DNA of 64,000 nt. It comes from Streptomyces cadmiisoli. Lineage in GTDB: Bacteria > Actinomycetota > Actinomycetes > Streptomycetales > Streptomycetaceae. Positions 32,887 to 41,120 of the stretch are shown in pieces; within the stretch, counting starts at the first letter, position 1; the number at the start of each line of letters is the position of its first letter. The translations under genes were made by a program, and so were the position numbers. The DNA lies in assembly GCF_003261055.1 (NCBI RefSeq), contig NZ_CP030074.1:186001-250000 (forward strand), written 5' to 3'. Below the pieces are notes generated by a model, which ran no database searches, was not told where the DNA came from, and saw nothing but the letters and a program-made list of their open reading frames with translations.

Positions 32887-33689
32887 AACCCGACGTATCG
32901 ACCGCCGAGTTCGCCGGGCGGGTGGCCCTGGTCACCGGCGGCGGGTCAGGCATAGGGCGGGCCGTCGCGCGGCGCTACGCCGCGGGCGGCGGCCATGTCG
33001 CCGTGCTGGGCCGCCGCCAGGAGGCGCTGCGAGGGACCGTCGAGCTGATCGAGGCGGCCGGGGGCACAGCCGACGCGGTCGCCTGCGACGTCCGTGACCC
33101 CGCCGCCGTGGAGGCCGCCGTGGACGGTGTGGCCGAGCGGCACGGCCGGCTCGACGTGCTCGTCAACAACGCCGCCGGCAACTTCGTCGTCCCCGGCGAA
33201 CGGCTCTCGCCGGGCGGCTGGAAGGCCGTGATCGACATCGTCCTCAACGGCACCTTCCACTGCACCCGGGCCGCCGCCCGGCACATGCTGGACCGGGGCA
33301 GCGGCGCCGTTCTCAACGTGATCGCCAGTTACGCCTGGCACGGGCATCCCGGCACCGTGCACAGCGCCGCCGCCAAGGCGGGCGTCCTCGCCATGACCCG
33401 CACCCTGGCCGTCGAATGGGCCCCGCGCGGCGTCCGCCTCAACTGCATCGCCCCCGGCCCGACCGAGACCGAGGGCGCCTCGGCCGTCCTGTGGCCCACC
33501 GCATCCGCCCGCGCCCGCGTCCTGTCCAGCGTGCCGGCCGCCCGGTTCACCACCCCGGAGGAGGTCGCGGAGTCCGCCGCGTTCCTGATCGGCGACCGGG
33601 CCGCCTACGTGACGGGAGAGGTGCTCACCGTCGACGGCGGCCAGTGGCTGGGCAAGTCCGTCTACACCGACCCGGGAGCCCAGGCGTGA
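32883..33689 (+). CDS. SDR family oxidoreductase, 2,4-dienoyl-CoA reductase-like
   Basis: This 268-residue Rossmann-fold reductase has TGGGSGIGRAVARRYAAGG for NAD(P) binding and LVNNAAGNFVVPGERLS. In place of the usual YxxxK catalytic pair it has VHSAAAKAGVLAMTRTLAVEWAP, where histidine replaces tyrosine. The same feature is typical of 2,4-dienoyl-CoA reductases ([23 protein letters not shown]), as is GPTETEG. The likely reaction is NADPH-dependent reduction of an unsaturated acyl-CoA. It is coupled upstream (ATGA) to the acyl-CoA synthetase and downstream (GTGA) to the ThDP enzyme. The substrate is inferred from the family. Confidence 0.85.
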   Translation: MKPDVSTAEFAGRVALVTGGGSGIGRAVARRYAAGGGHVAVLGRRQEALRGTVELIEAAGGTADAVACDVRDPAAVEAAVDGVAERHGRLDVLVNNAAGNFVVPGERLSPGGWKAVIDIVLNGTFHCTRAAARHMLDRGSGAVLNVIASYAWHGHPGTVHSAAAKAGVLAMTRTLAVEWAPRGVRLNCIAPGPTETEGASAVLWPTASARARVLSSVPAARFTTPEEVAESAAFLIGDRAAYVTGEVLTVDGGQWLGKSVYTDPGAQA

Positions 33690-35281
33690 CACAGGAGCTG
33701 ACCGGCGGCGAGGCGCTCGTCGCGGCGCTGCGGGCGCACGCCGTGGACACCGTCTTCGGTATCCCCGGCACCCACAACCTGCCCGTCTACGCGGCGCTGT
33801 CCCGGTACGGCGTGCGGCACGTCTCCCCCCGGCACGAGCAGGGCGCCGGATTCGCCGCCGACGGCTGGGCCCGCGCGTCCGGGCGGCCCGGCGTCTGCCT
33901 CACCACCACGGGCCCGGCACTGCTCAACGCCGCCACCGCCGCGGCGCAGGCCTACTCGGACTCGGTGCCGGTCCTGTTCGTCTCGCCCGGCCTGCCGCTG
34001 CGCCACCCCGGCCGGGGCAACGGCTTCCTGCACGAACTGAAGGACCAGCGCGGCGCGCTGGACGCCGTTGTCGCCTACAGCCACCGGGTCACCAGCGTGG
34101 CGGAGATCCCCCTCGCGGTCGCCTGCGCCTACGCCGCGATGGGCACCGGACGGCCCCGCCCCGTACACCTGGAGATCCCCCTGGACCTGCTCGACGAGCG
34201 CGCCGCGGTCCGGATCGCGGCGCCCGTCCCCGTTCCGCCGGCCGTCCCGGCCGAGCCGCAGATCCGGGCCGCCGCGGGGGTGCTGGCCGACTCGGTGCGC
34301 CCGGTCGTGATCGCGGGCGGCGGCAGTGCGGGCGCCGCCGCGGCACTGGGCGACCTGGCCGAACGCCTCGGCGCGCCCGTCGTCACCACCGCCAACGGCA
34401 AGGGTGTGCTGCCCGACGACCATCCGCTGGCCGTGGGCGCCGGGCTGCACCACGAGGCGGTGCGCGACCTGGTGCGCGACAGCGACGCCGTCGTCGCGGT
34501 CGGCACCGAACTCGCGCCGAGCGACCTGTGGTTCGGGCCGCTCGACATCCCCGGGAAACTGATCCGGATCGACGTCGACGCCCACGCGGTCACCACCAAC
34601 GCCCTGCCCGACACCGCGATCGTCGCCGACGCCGCGCTCGCGCTCACCGAACTGCTCGCGCGCCTGCCGCGGCAGGGCGTCTCGGCGCGCGGCGCCGAGC
34701 GTGCTTCACGGGCGCGCGCGGACCGTACCGCGCAGGCCCGCACCGAGGGCGCCGCGCACCTCGTCCTGACGGAGGCACTGGCCAAGGTGCTGGGCCGCGA
34801 CGGCGTCCTGGCCGGGGACTCCGCGATGGCCTGCTACTACGGCGCCCTGTCCAACCTGCCCGCGTACGCGCCCCGTTCGTTCCTGTACCCGACGGGCCTG
34901 GGCACCCTCGGCTACGGCCTGCCCGCCGCCATCGGGGCCAAGCTGGCCCGTCCGTCGGCACCCGTGGTGGCCGTGCACGGCGACGGCGGCCTGATGTTCA
35001 CCGTGCAGGAACTCGCCTCCGCCGCCCAGTTGCGGCTGCCGCTGCCCGTGGTCGTCGCGGACAACGGCGGATACGGGGAGATCCGCGACGAGATGGCGGA
35101 CCGCGAGGACCCCGTGCACGCCGTGGACCTGCCGGCGGTGGACTTCCCGATGGTGGCCCGCGCGATGGGCTGCCACGGACTGACCGTCGGCGACGGGACC
35201 GAACTGGCCCGTGCGCTGGACGAGGCCCTCAGCGCCGACCGTCCGACCCTCATCCACCTTCCCGACTCCGCAGCCGGCTGA
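33686..35281 (+). CDS. Thiamine diphosphate-dependent enzyme (acetolactate synthase / 2-oxo acid decarboxylase-like)
   Basis: This 531-residue enzyme has the N-terminal pyrimidine-binding domain (VFGIPGTHNLPVYAALSRYGVRHVSPRHEQGAGFAADG, with the glutamate of RHEQGAG contacting ThDP). A central domain follows, then the C-terminal diphosphate-binding motif GDGGLMFTVQELASAAQLRLPLPVVVADNGGYG. It most resembles the 5-guanidino-2-oxopentanoate decarboxylase/AruI-like branch by its 'GIPGTHNLPVY' start. Decarboxylation of a 2-oxo acid made by the neighbouring dehydrogenase is the likely role (inference). The start is GTG at 33686, overlapping the SDR stop. The last gene of the coupled trio precedes the acyl-CoA dehydrogenase by 12 bases. 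Confidence 0.82.
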   Translation: MTQELTGGEALVAALRAHAVDTVFGIPGTHNLPVYAALSRYGVRHVSPRHEQGAGFAADGWARASGRPGVCLTTTGPALLNAATAAAQAYSDSVPVLFVSPGLPLRHPGRGNGFLHELKDQRGALDAVVAYSHRVTSVAEIPLAVACAYAAMGTGRPRPVHLEIPLDLLDERAAVRIAAPVPVPPAVPAEPQIRAAAGVLADSVRPVVIAGGGSAGAAAALGDLAERLGAPVVTTANGKGVLPDDHPLAVGAGLHHEAVRDLVRDSDAVVAVGTELAPSDLWFGPLDIPGKLIRIDVDAHAVTTNALPDTAIVADAALALTELLARLPRQGVSARGAERASRARADRTAQARTEGAAHLVLTEALAKVLGRDGVLAGDSAMACYYGALSNLPAYAPRSFLYPTGLGTLGYGLPAAIGAKLARPSAPVVAVHGDGGLMFTVQELASAAQLRLPLPVVVADNGGYGEIRDEMADREDPVHAVDLPAVDFPMVARAMGCHGLTVGDGTELARALDEALSADRPTLIHLPDSAAG

Positions 35282-35293
35282 GATTGGAGCACC

Positions 35294-36451
35294 ATGACAC
35301 CCCTGAACGAGCCCTGGCCGCTGAGCGACGAGCAGCGCGCCGTCGTCGAGCTGTGCCGTGACTTCGCCCGCAACGAGATCCGGCCGCGCGGACGCGAGGT
35401 GGACGAGGCGGACGTGGAGACGCCGGTCGACATCTGGCGCCGGGCCGCGAAGATCGGCATCACCGACTTCATGCTGCCGAGCGAACTGGGCGGAGGCGGC
35501 TTCACCGACGTCTTCACCCAGTGCCTGGTGCAGGAGGAACTCTGCTTCGGCGACCCCGGCATCGGCAACCTGCTGTGCTCGAACGGCTTCTTCGCCGATC
35601 CGCTGCTCGCCCTCGGCACCGAGGAGCAGCAGCGGCGCTGGCTGGGTCCGCTGGTCGGCCCGGACGCCCCGATGACCTCGCTGGCGACCACCGAGCCGGG
35701 CGCCGGTTCGGACGCCGCGTCGATCACCACCCGCGCCGTCAGGACGGAGGGCGGGTACGTGCTGAACGGGCAGAAGGCGTGGATCTCCAACGCGGGGGCC
35801 GCGCGGTTCTACGTGATCTTCGCCAAGACCGATCCGCACCAGCGTTCCCGGGGCGTCACGGCGTTCCTGGTGCGCGCGGGCACCGAGGGCCTGACGGTCG
35901 GCGAACCCATGCGGAAGATGGGCCAGCGCGCCATCGTCTGCCGCGAGGTGTTCCTGACCGACGTGTTCGTCCCCGAGGAGGACCGGCTGGGTCCCGAGGG
36001 CGCGGGCTTCGTGGGACTGATGCGGACCTTCGACATCTCCCGCATCGTGCTGGGCGCGGCCGCCGTGGGTGCGGCGCGGGCCGCGTACGAGTACGCACGT
36101 GACTACGCCCGGACCCGGGTGCAGTTCGGCGAGCCGATCATCGAGCACCAGGCCGTCGCGTTCCGCCTGGCCGACATGGCGAACCGGATCGAGGCCGCCC
36201 GGCTGCTCGTCCTGCGGGCCGCGCGGGCCGTCGACGCCGGACAGGACGTGACCGGTCTCGCCGCGATGGCCAAGCTGACCGCGTCCGAGACCGCCATGTT
36301 CTGCACCTGGGCCGGTCTCCAGACCATGGGCGGCTGGGGCTACTCCCGCGAGTATCCGATGGAGCAGTGGATGCGCGACGCGAAGCTGGAGGAGATCGAG
36401 GAGGGCACGTCCGACATCATGCGGCTGGTCATTTCCCGCAATCTTCCCTGA
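35294..36451 (+). CDS. Acyl-CoA dehydrogenase
   Basis: This 385-residue flavoprotein has LATTEPGAGSDAASITTRAVRTEGGYVLNGQKAWISNAGAARFYVIFAKTD and ISRIVLGAAAVGAARAAYEYA. TRVQFGEPIIEHQAVAFRLADM and the terminal segment IEEGTSDIMRLVISRNL follow, the latter with the catalytic glutamate. This is the typical acyl-CoA dehydrogenase fold with FAD-linked alpha,beta-dehydrogenation. The start is ATG at 35294 with GGAG six bases upstream. It is the last gene of the operon with the acyl-CoA synthetase, SDR and ThDP enzyme. Together they can activate, dehydrogenate and reduce acyl-CoA intermediates; the chain length of the substrate is unknown. Confidence 0.9.
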   Translation: MTPLNEPWPLSDEQRAVVELCRDFARNEIRPRGREVDEADVETPVDIWRRAAKIGITDFMLPSELGGGGFTDVFTQCLVQEELCFGDPGIGNLLCSNGFFADPLLALGTEEQQRRWLGPLVGPDAPMTSLATTEPGAGSDAASITTRAVRTEGGYVLNGQKAWISNAGAARFYVIFAKTDPHQRSRGVTAFLVRAGTEGLTVGEPMRKMGQRAIVCREVFLTDVFVPEEDRLGPEGAGFVGLMRTFDISRIVLGAAAVGAARAAYEYARDYARTRVQFGEPIIEHQAVAFRLADMANRIEAARLLVLRAARAVDAGQDVTGLAAMAKLTASETAMFCTWAGLQTMGGWGYSREYPMEQWMRDAKLEEIEEGTSDIMRLVISRNLP

Positions 36452-36581
36452 AGGGAACCCCGCGGGCCGTATCGCGCAGGCCCGCTGAGCGATTGAGGGC
36501 CGAGTCGGCTCCTCACTGATCCACGCGGCCGTTGCGTTCGTACAGGCAAGTGACGCGTTGGACGAGGAGAGGGGCGACCGT

Positions 36582-38891
36582 ATGCGTGCGGACACCACGC
36601 CGGTGACCCGGCCGGTGCTCGCGGAGCCCCGGGGAGACGACCCGGGGGACCCCACCGGGTCCCCCGGGACAGCGGCCCTCCGCACCTTCCCGGGCCGCCC
36701 CCGCACGGGCACGCCCGCCGCACGCGCGGACCAGGCGGTGGACCGGCCGGTCGAATCCGCCGTCCCGCCGCGGCCGGAGGGACGCCGCGCACCCGGGGCC
36801 GAAACCCGCGCCGCGACACTCGCACTGCACCCTCCGGCCGACCGGGACCCGAGGAAGCGTCCGGCCCGGACCTCCCCGGGTCGAAGACCGGCCGGGCGCC
36901 CGCCGGGGGCGCAGGACGACGAGGACGGGCCGCTGCTGAGCCTCCCCGCCTCCGGTCGGCGCATCGTCCAGTGCCTCGCGGTGCTCGGCGAGGAGGTCCC
37001 GCTCCAGCGGCTGCGGTCGCTCACCCGGCGCGACGAGGACCCGGTCGGTGCCGTGGAGGCCGCTGTCGCGGCGGAGCTGCTCAGCTGGGATCCCGGCGAG
37101 GGCCGGGTGGAGGCCGCCGAGGCGACGCGGGAGTCGGTCATCGCGGCGATGAGCGCCTCCGAGACCCGCGCGGCGCACCGCTGGGCCGCCCGCTGGACGG
37201 GTGGGGTCACCTCGCTGCTCCACCGGGCGGCGGCGGCCACCGGTTTCGACGAGGACCTGGCCAGACGGCTGGAGTCCGAAGCCCGGCGGCTGGGCTTCCT
37301 CGGACGGTCCCAGCAGGCCGCCGAACTGCTGCGCCGGGCGGCGGCGGTGTCGGCCGACGCGGAGCTGGCGGCCCACCGGGAGGCGGCGTCCGTCGAGTTC
37401 GCCCTGCGCGCCCACGATCTCGCTCCCGCCCGCCGTGCGGCGCCGGCCATGCGGCAGGACGGAGCCCCCGCGGCCCACCGCGCCATGGCGGGACGCCTGG
37501 CCGTCCTCGAAGGCAGGATCGGCGAGGGCGCGCGGCTCCTCGGCGAGGCCTGCCGGGAGCTGCGGCTCGCCGGCGGCGGCGCCCGCGACGAACTCGGTGC
37601 CGCCGCGCTGTGGTCGGCGAAGGCGCAGTGGCTGGCCGGCAGTCCCGCGACGGAGATACGGCAGCAGCTCGCCGAGCTGGACCCGCCGGGCTCCCGCGAC
37701 CCGTACTGGGCGGGCGAACGGCGCCGTCTGGACGCCGTTCTGACCTCCTCCGTCCACGGACCCGCGAGGGGCCTGGGCGAGCTGGCCGCGCGGCCCGGCG
37801 CCGGGTTCCTCACCCCCGCGGACGTGAGGGGCCGCGCGGCCGTCACCGAGGCGTGGCTGCACCTGGAGGCCGGTGACCCGGACCGCTGCGAGACCGCGGT
37901 GCGCGCCGCCCTCGCCGCGGCGGCCCCCGTCGAGGACGACCACATCGCGACGGCGGCCCAGACGGTGCGGGGACACGCGCTCTGGCTGAACGGCTCCTGG
38001 ACCCTGGCGGAGGCGACCGCCCGCGGGGTCGCCGCCTCGTCCGCGCCGCTGTGGCGTTCCCGGGCGCGGGCCCTGCTGTCCTTGGTGGCGGCCGCCCGGG
38101 GAGAGCGCGTGCCGGAGGCGGCGGCAGACGACGAGGATCCGGGACCGTGCGTATTCGGTGCCGGGGAGCGGCTGTTCACCGCGCTCGTCGCCGCGGAGGC
38201 GGCGGGGCGCCCGGACGTGCCGGCCCTGCTGACGGCGCCGGAGCACCGGCCCGGACTGGAATTTCTCTCCGGCCCGCTGCTGCCCTGGCGGAAGGTGGAG
38301 GTGGCCCGCGCGGCGGTGGAGGCCGGGCATACCGCGCTCGCCACCGCGCTCATCGCCTCGCTGCGGGCGGACGCGACGGGTCTTCCGTCCTGGGTCGGGG
38401 CCTGCGCGTTGTGGCTGGAGGCCCGCGCGTCCGCCCGCGGTGGCAGCCGGGACGTGACCGCCCGCCTGTACGCCGGGGCCGACGAGGCGGCCGACGGCTT
38501 CGAGGCGACCGCGCCCTGGTACTACGCCAGGTACCAGGCCGACCACGCCGAGTTCCTTGCCGCCGTGGGCGACCGCCGTGCCGCGGTCGACCGCTTCCGG
38601 GCGGCGTGGGCCGTCGCCCTACGGATCGGTGCGCAGCCGCTGCGCAAACGGTGCGCGACCGGTCTGCGCGCCCTGCGGCTGCCGCAACCGGCGGGTGCGT
38701 TCGGGCTGACCGCACGGGAGACGGAGGTGGCCCGGCTGGTCAGTACGGGCCTGACCAACAGGGAGGCGGCGGCCCGTCTGTTCGTCACGCCCGCCTCGGT
38801 CGCGTTCCACCTGGGGAACATCTACGGCAAGCTCGGCGTCCGGACGCGGTACGAACTGCGCCGCTGGTGGGCCGAGCAGCAGACCGGCTGA
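36582..38891 (+). CDS. LuxR family regulator lacking an ATPase domain
   Basis: This 769-residue protein has a disordered proline/arginine-rich N-terminus (about 1-110). A long helical TPR-like middle (RLRSLTRRDEDPVGAVEAAVAAELLSW and repeats of alanine-rich helices) follows. A C-terminal LuxR helix-turn-helix reads GLTARETEVARLVSTGLTNREAAARLFVTPASVAFHLGNIYGKLGV. It resembles the C-terminal two thirds of LAL (large ATP-binding LuxR) regulators, but no P-loop is seen. The start is ATG at 36582 with GAGGAGAGGGG upstream. A truncated or degenerate LAL-type activator is likely. Its target could be the operon just upstream, but this is inference. Confidence 0.75.
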   Translation: MRADTTPVTRPVLAEPRGDDPGDPTGSPGTAALRTFPGRPRTGTPAARADQAVDRPVESAVPPRPEGRRAPGAETRAATLALHPPADRDPRKRPARTSPGRRPAGRPPGAQDDEDGPLLSLPASGRRIVQCLAVLGEEVPLQRLRSLTRRDEDPVGAVEAAVAAELLSWDPGEGRVEAAEATRESVIAAMSASETRAAHRWAARWTGGVTSLLHRAAAATGFDEDLARRLESEARRLGFLGRSQQAAELLRRAAAVSADAELAAHREAASVEFALRAHDLAPARRAAPAMRQDGAPAAHRAMAGRLAVLEGRIGEGARLLGEACRELRLAGGGARDELGAAALWSAKAQWLAGSPATEIRQQLAELDPPGSRDPYWAGERRRLDAVLTSSVHGPARGLGELAARPGAGFLTPADVRGRAAVTEAWLHLEAGDPDRCETAVRAALAAAAPVEDDHIATAAQTVRGHALWLNGSWTLAEATARGVAASSAPLWRSRARALLSLVAAARGERVPEAAADDEDPGPCVFGAGERLFTALVAAEAAGRPDVPALLTAPEHRPGLEFLSGPLLPWRKVEVARAAVEAGHTALATALIASLRADATGLPSWVGACALWLEARASARGGSRDVTARLYAGADEAADGFEATAPWYYARYQADHAEFLAAVGDRRAAVDRFRAAWAVALRIGAQPLRKRCATGLRALRLPQPAGAFGLTARETEVARLVSTGLTNREAAARLFVTPASVAFHLGNIYGKLGVRTRYELRRWWAEQQTG

Positions 38892-39191
38892 TCCGGCGAC
38901 GGCCCCGTGACCGAGACCCACAGCGACGGGACGAGTCTTCGGTCGCTGTCCGGTGTGCCTCACAACACCCAGGTCAGAGCGTTGCACTGACGTACCCAGC
39001 GACTGAAGCGACTGTTGTTCGAACTTGCCCGGTCGGAGGTTCGGCGGTCACATCGGCGATGGCATGAAAAAAATTATCACGCAAGCTATCCAAGCGACCC
39101 TTGCGTGAAATAAATTTGAGCAACCGGTTGGCCGTCGCCTCTCTCGGGCGCCCATCGCGCCGGTACATCCCACAGCAGCACTGGAGCACCT
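38892..39191. other. Promoter region of the beta-galactoside transport operon
   Basis: This 300-bp region has no gene. It contains the inverted repeat at 39077-39108 and AT-rich stretches (AAAAAAATTATC, AAATAAATTTGAG) in otherwise GC-rich DNA, marking the operon promoter. Confidence 0.6.
39077..39108 (+). promoter_or_regulatory. Inverted repeat operator upstream of sugar ABC genes
   Basis: TCACGCAAG, 14 bases, CTTGCGTGA form a perfect 9-bp inverted repeat, AT-rich on both sides, 84 bp before the first permease gene. The left arm in context (ATTATCACGCAAG) is matched in reverse at 45700-45712 upstream of the FAD oxidoreductase. The RpiR-family regulator at 42673 is a candidate binder. Confidence 0.65.
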
Positions 39192-40112
39192 ATGAAGCAG
39201 AGGTCGGCTTCACCGCCGCCGGCCGCGCCGGTCGTCCGGCGGCGGCCGTTGAGGCAGCGATTGACCGGGTGGGCCTTCGTCCTGCCCTTCGCCATACCGT
39301 TCCTCCTGGCTGTCGTGGCCCCGATCGCGTACACCGCGGGCCTCAGTCTCTTCCAGGAACGCCTCATCGGCGGAGTGACTTTCGTCGGACTGGACAACTA
39401 TCGTGAGCAGTTGAGTGATCCGCGCTTCTGGGACGGCGTGATCCGTGTAGGGATCTTCCTCGTCATCCAGGTCCCGCTCATGATGCTGCTGGCGCTCGGT
39501 GCGGCCCTGGCCCTCGACAGCGCGCGGCTGTACGCCCCCTCGATCTTCAGGCTCGGCATCTTCCTCCCCTACGCCGTGCCGGGCGTCGTGGCCTCCCTGT
39601 TGTGGGGCTACATCTACGGGGCGCAGTTCGGCCTGGTCGGCGACCTCAACGAGATGTTCGGCCTCGGCCTGCCCGACCCCCTGTCGAGCGCGCTGATCCT
39701 GCCGTCGATCAGCAACATCGGCCTGTGGCTCTACGTGGGCTACAACATGCTCGTCTTCTACGCGGCGCTTCAGTCCATCCCCTCGGAGCTGTTCGAGGCC
39801 GCGACGATCGACGGGGCCGGCACCTGGCACGTCATCGTCGGCATCAAGCTGCCGGCCATCCGCGGAACCCTGGTCTTCACCACGATCTTCTCGGTGATCG
39901 GCGGATTCCAGCTCTTCAACGAGCCCAACATCCTGCGCGACATGGTGCCCAACGTGATCAGCACCGACTTCACGCCGAACATGTACGCCTACACCCTGTC
40001 CTTCGCCGGCCAGCAGTACAACAGCGCCGCCACCGTCGCCATGATCATGGGCGTCGTCACGGCGGTGGTCGCCTTCGCGGTGCAGCGCCGCGGCATGAAG
40101 GGGGCCGTCTGA
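39192..40112 (+). CDS. Sugar ABC transporter permease (MalF-like)
   Basis: This 306-residue inner-membrane protein has six predicted helices (VLPFAIPFLLAVVAPIAY, VIQVPLMMLLALGAALAL, GIFLPYAVPGVVASLLWGYIYG, and others). The EAA loop reads EAATIDGAGTWHVIVGIKLP, the ATPase-contact motif of carbohydrate permeases (CUT1). It imports a sugar together with the second permease at 40112 and the lipoprotein at 41121. The start is ATG at 39192 with GGAG seven bases upstream. No ATPase gene is in the cluster. Confidence 0.92.
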   Translation: MKQRSASPPPAAPVVRRRPLRQRLTGWAFVLPFAIPFLLAVVAPIAYTAGLSLFQERLIGGVTFVGLDNYREQLSDPRFWDGVIRVGIFLVIQVPLMMLLALGAALALDSARLYAPSIFRLGIFLPYAVPGVVASLLWGYIYGAQFGLVGDLNEMFGLGLPDPLSSALILPSISNIGLWLYVGYNMLVFYAALQSIPSELFEAATIDGAGTWHVIVGIKLPAIRGTLVFTTIFSVIGGFQLFNEPNILRDMVPNVISTDFTPNMYAYTLSFAGQQYNSAATVAMIMGVVTAVVAFAVQRRGMKGAV

Positions 40113-41062
40113 TGCTCACCCGTGAACAGACGGCCGAGGCCGTCCGCCCCGCCCCCCGGCGCCGGGGCGCACCGAAGCGACGCGCCACCGCCCGCCGCCT
40201 CCGGACCCGCAACCAGCCCCGACGGCAGCGCTCGGTCGCCCTGACCGTGCTGATGACACTGCCGCTGCTCTACAGCCTGTTCCCGCTGGTCTGGCTCGTC
40301 ATCAACTCCACCAAGTCACTGGACGAGCTCTTCTCCGGCTTCGGACTGTGGTTCGGCGGCGACTTCGCCCTGTGGGACAACATCGTCGGCGTCCTCACCT
40401 ACGACGACGGCATCTACGGCCGCTGGTTCGCGAACTCCCTGCTCTATGTCGTGATCGGCGCGGGCGGCTCGACCCTCCTGGCGGCACTCGCCGGATACGG
40501 ACTGGCCAAGTTCGACTTCCCCGGCCGCCGGGCCGTCCTCGCCGTGGTGCTGGGAGCCGTCGCGGTCCCCGGGACCGCCCTGGCCGTGCCCACCTTCCTG
40601 CTGTTCAGCAACATGGGGCTGACGAACACCCCGTGGGGCGTCCTGATCCCGCTCCTCGTCACGCCCTTCGGCCTCTTCCTCCTCTACAGCTACGCCAACG
40701 AGGCCGTGCCGAACGAGGTCATCGACGCCGCACGGGTGGACGGCGCGGGCGAGTTCCGCATCTTCTTCACCATCGTGCTGCGCCTGCTGTCACCGGCGCT
40801 CGTCTCCGTCCTCCTGCTGGAGGTGGTGGGCGCCTGGAACAACTACTTCCTGCCGCTGATCATGCTCAGCGACCCCTCCTGGTTCCCCCTGACCGTGGGC
40901 CTGAACCAGTGGAACGCCCAGGGGTCCAGCGCCGAGGGCGACTTCGTCGCCCACCTCGTCCTCACCGGCTCCCTGCTGACGATCGTCCCGCTCGTCATCG
41001 TCTTCCTCTGTCTTCAGCGCTTCTGGCGGTCGGGTCTGGCCGCCGGCAGCACGAAGGGCTGA
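40112..41062 (+). CDS. Sugar ABC transporter permease (MalG-like)
   Basis: This 316-residue partner permease has a long basic N-terminus of about 40 residues, then several hydrophobic helices (VALTVLMTLPLLYSLFPLVW, LLYVVIGAGGSTLLAALAGYG, and others). The EAA motif reads DAARVDGAGEFRIFFTIVLRLLSPAL. The ATG at 40112 overlaps the previous gene's stop by one base (TGATG), so the pair is coupled. It forms a heterodimeric CUT1 channel with the upstream permease. The C-terminus faces the cytoplasm. Confidence 0.92.
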   Translation: MLTREQTAEAVRPAPRRRGAPKRRATARRLRTRNQPRRQRSVALTVLMTLPLLYSLFPLVWLVINSTKSLDELFSGFGLWFGGDFALWDNIVGVLTYDDGIYGRWFANSLLYVVIGAGGSTLLAALAGYGLAKFDFPGRRAVLAVVLGAVAVPGTALAVPTFLLFSNMGLTNTPWGVLIPLLVTPFGLFLLYSYANEAVPNEVIDAARVDGAGEFRIFFTIVLRLLSPALVSVLLLEVVGAWNNYFLPLIMLSDPSWFPLTVGLNQWNAQGSSAEGDFVAHLVLTGSLLTIVPLVIVFLCLQRFWRSGLAAGSTKG

Positions 41063-41120
41063 CGTCCGCTCCCGGAATCCAGCGAAAAAACGCAGAACAA
41101 CCCAAGGAAAAGAGACCACA

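Noticed and set aside
34706..38353. Open frame of about 1215 residues on the minus strand opposite the ThDP enzyme, acyl-CoA dehydrogenase and LuxR genes
   Set aside because: Ser/Arg/Ala-rich shadow sequence. The opposite strand has three recognisable genes with ribosome sites.
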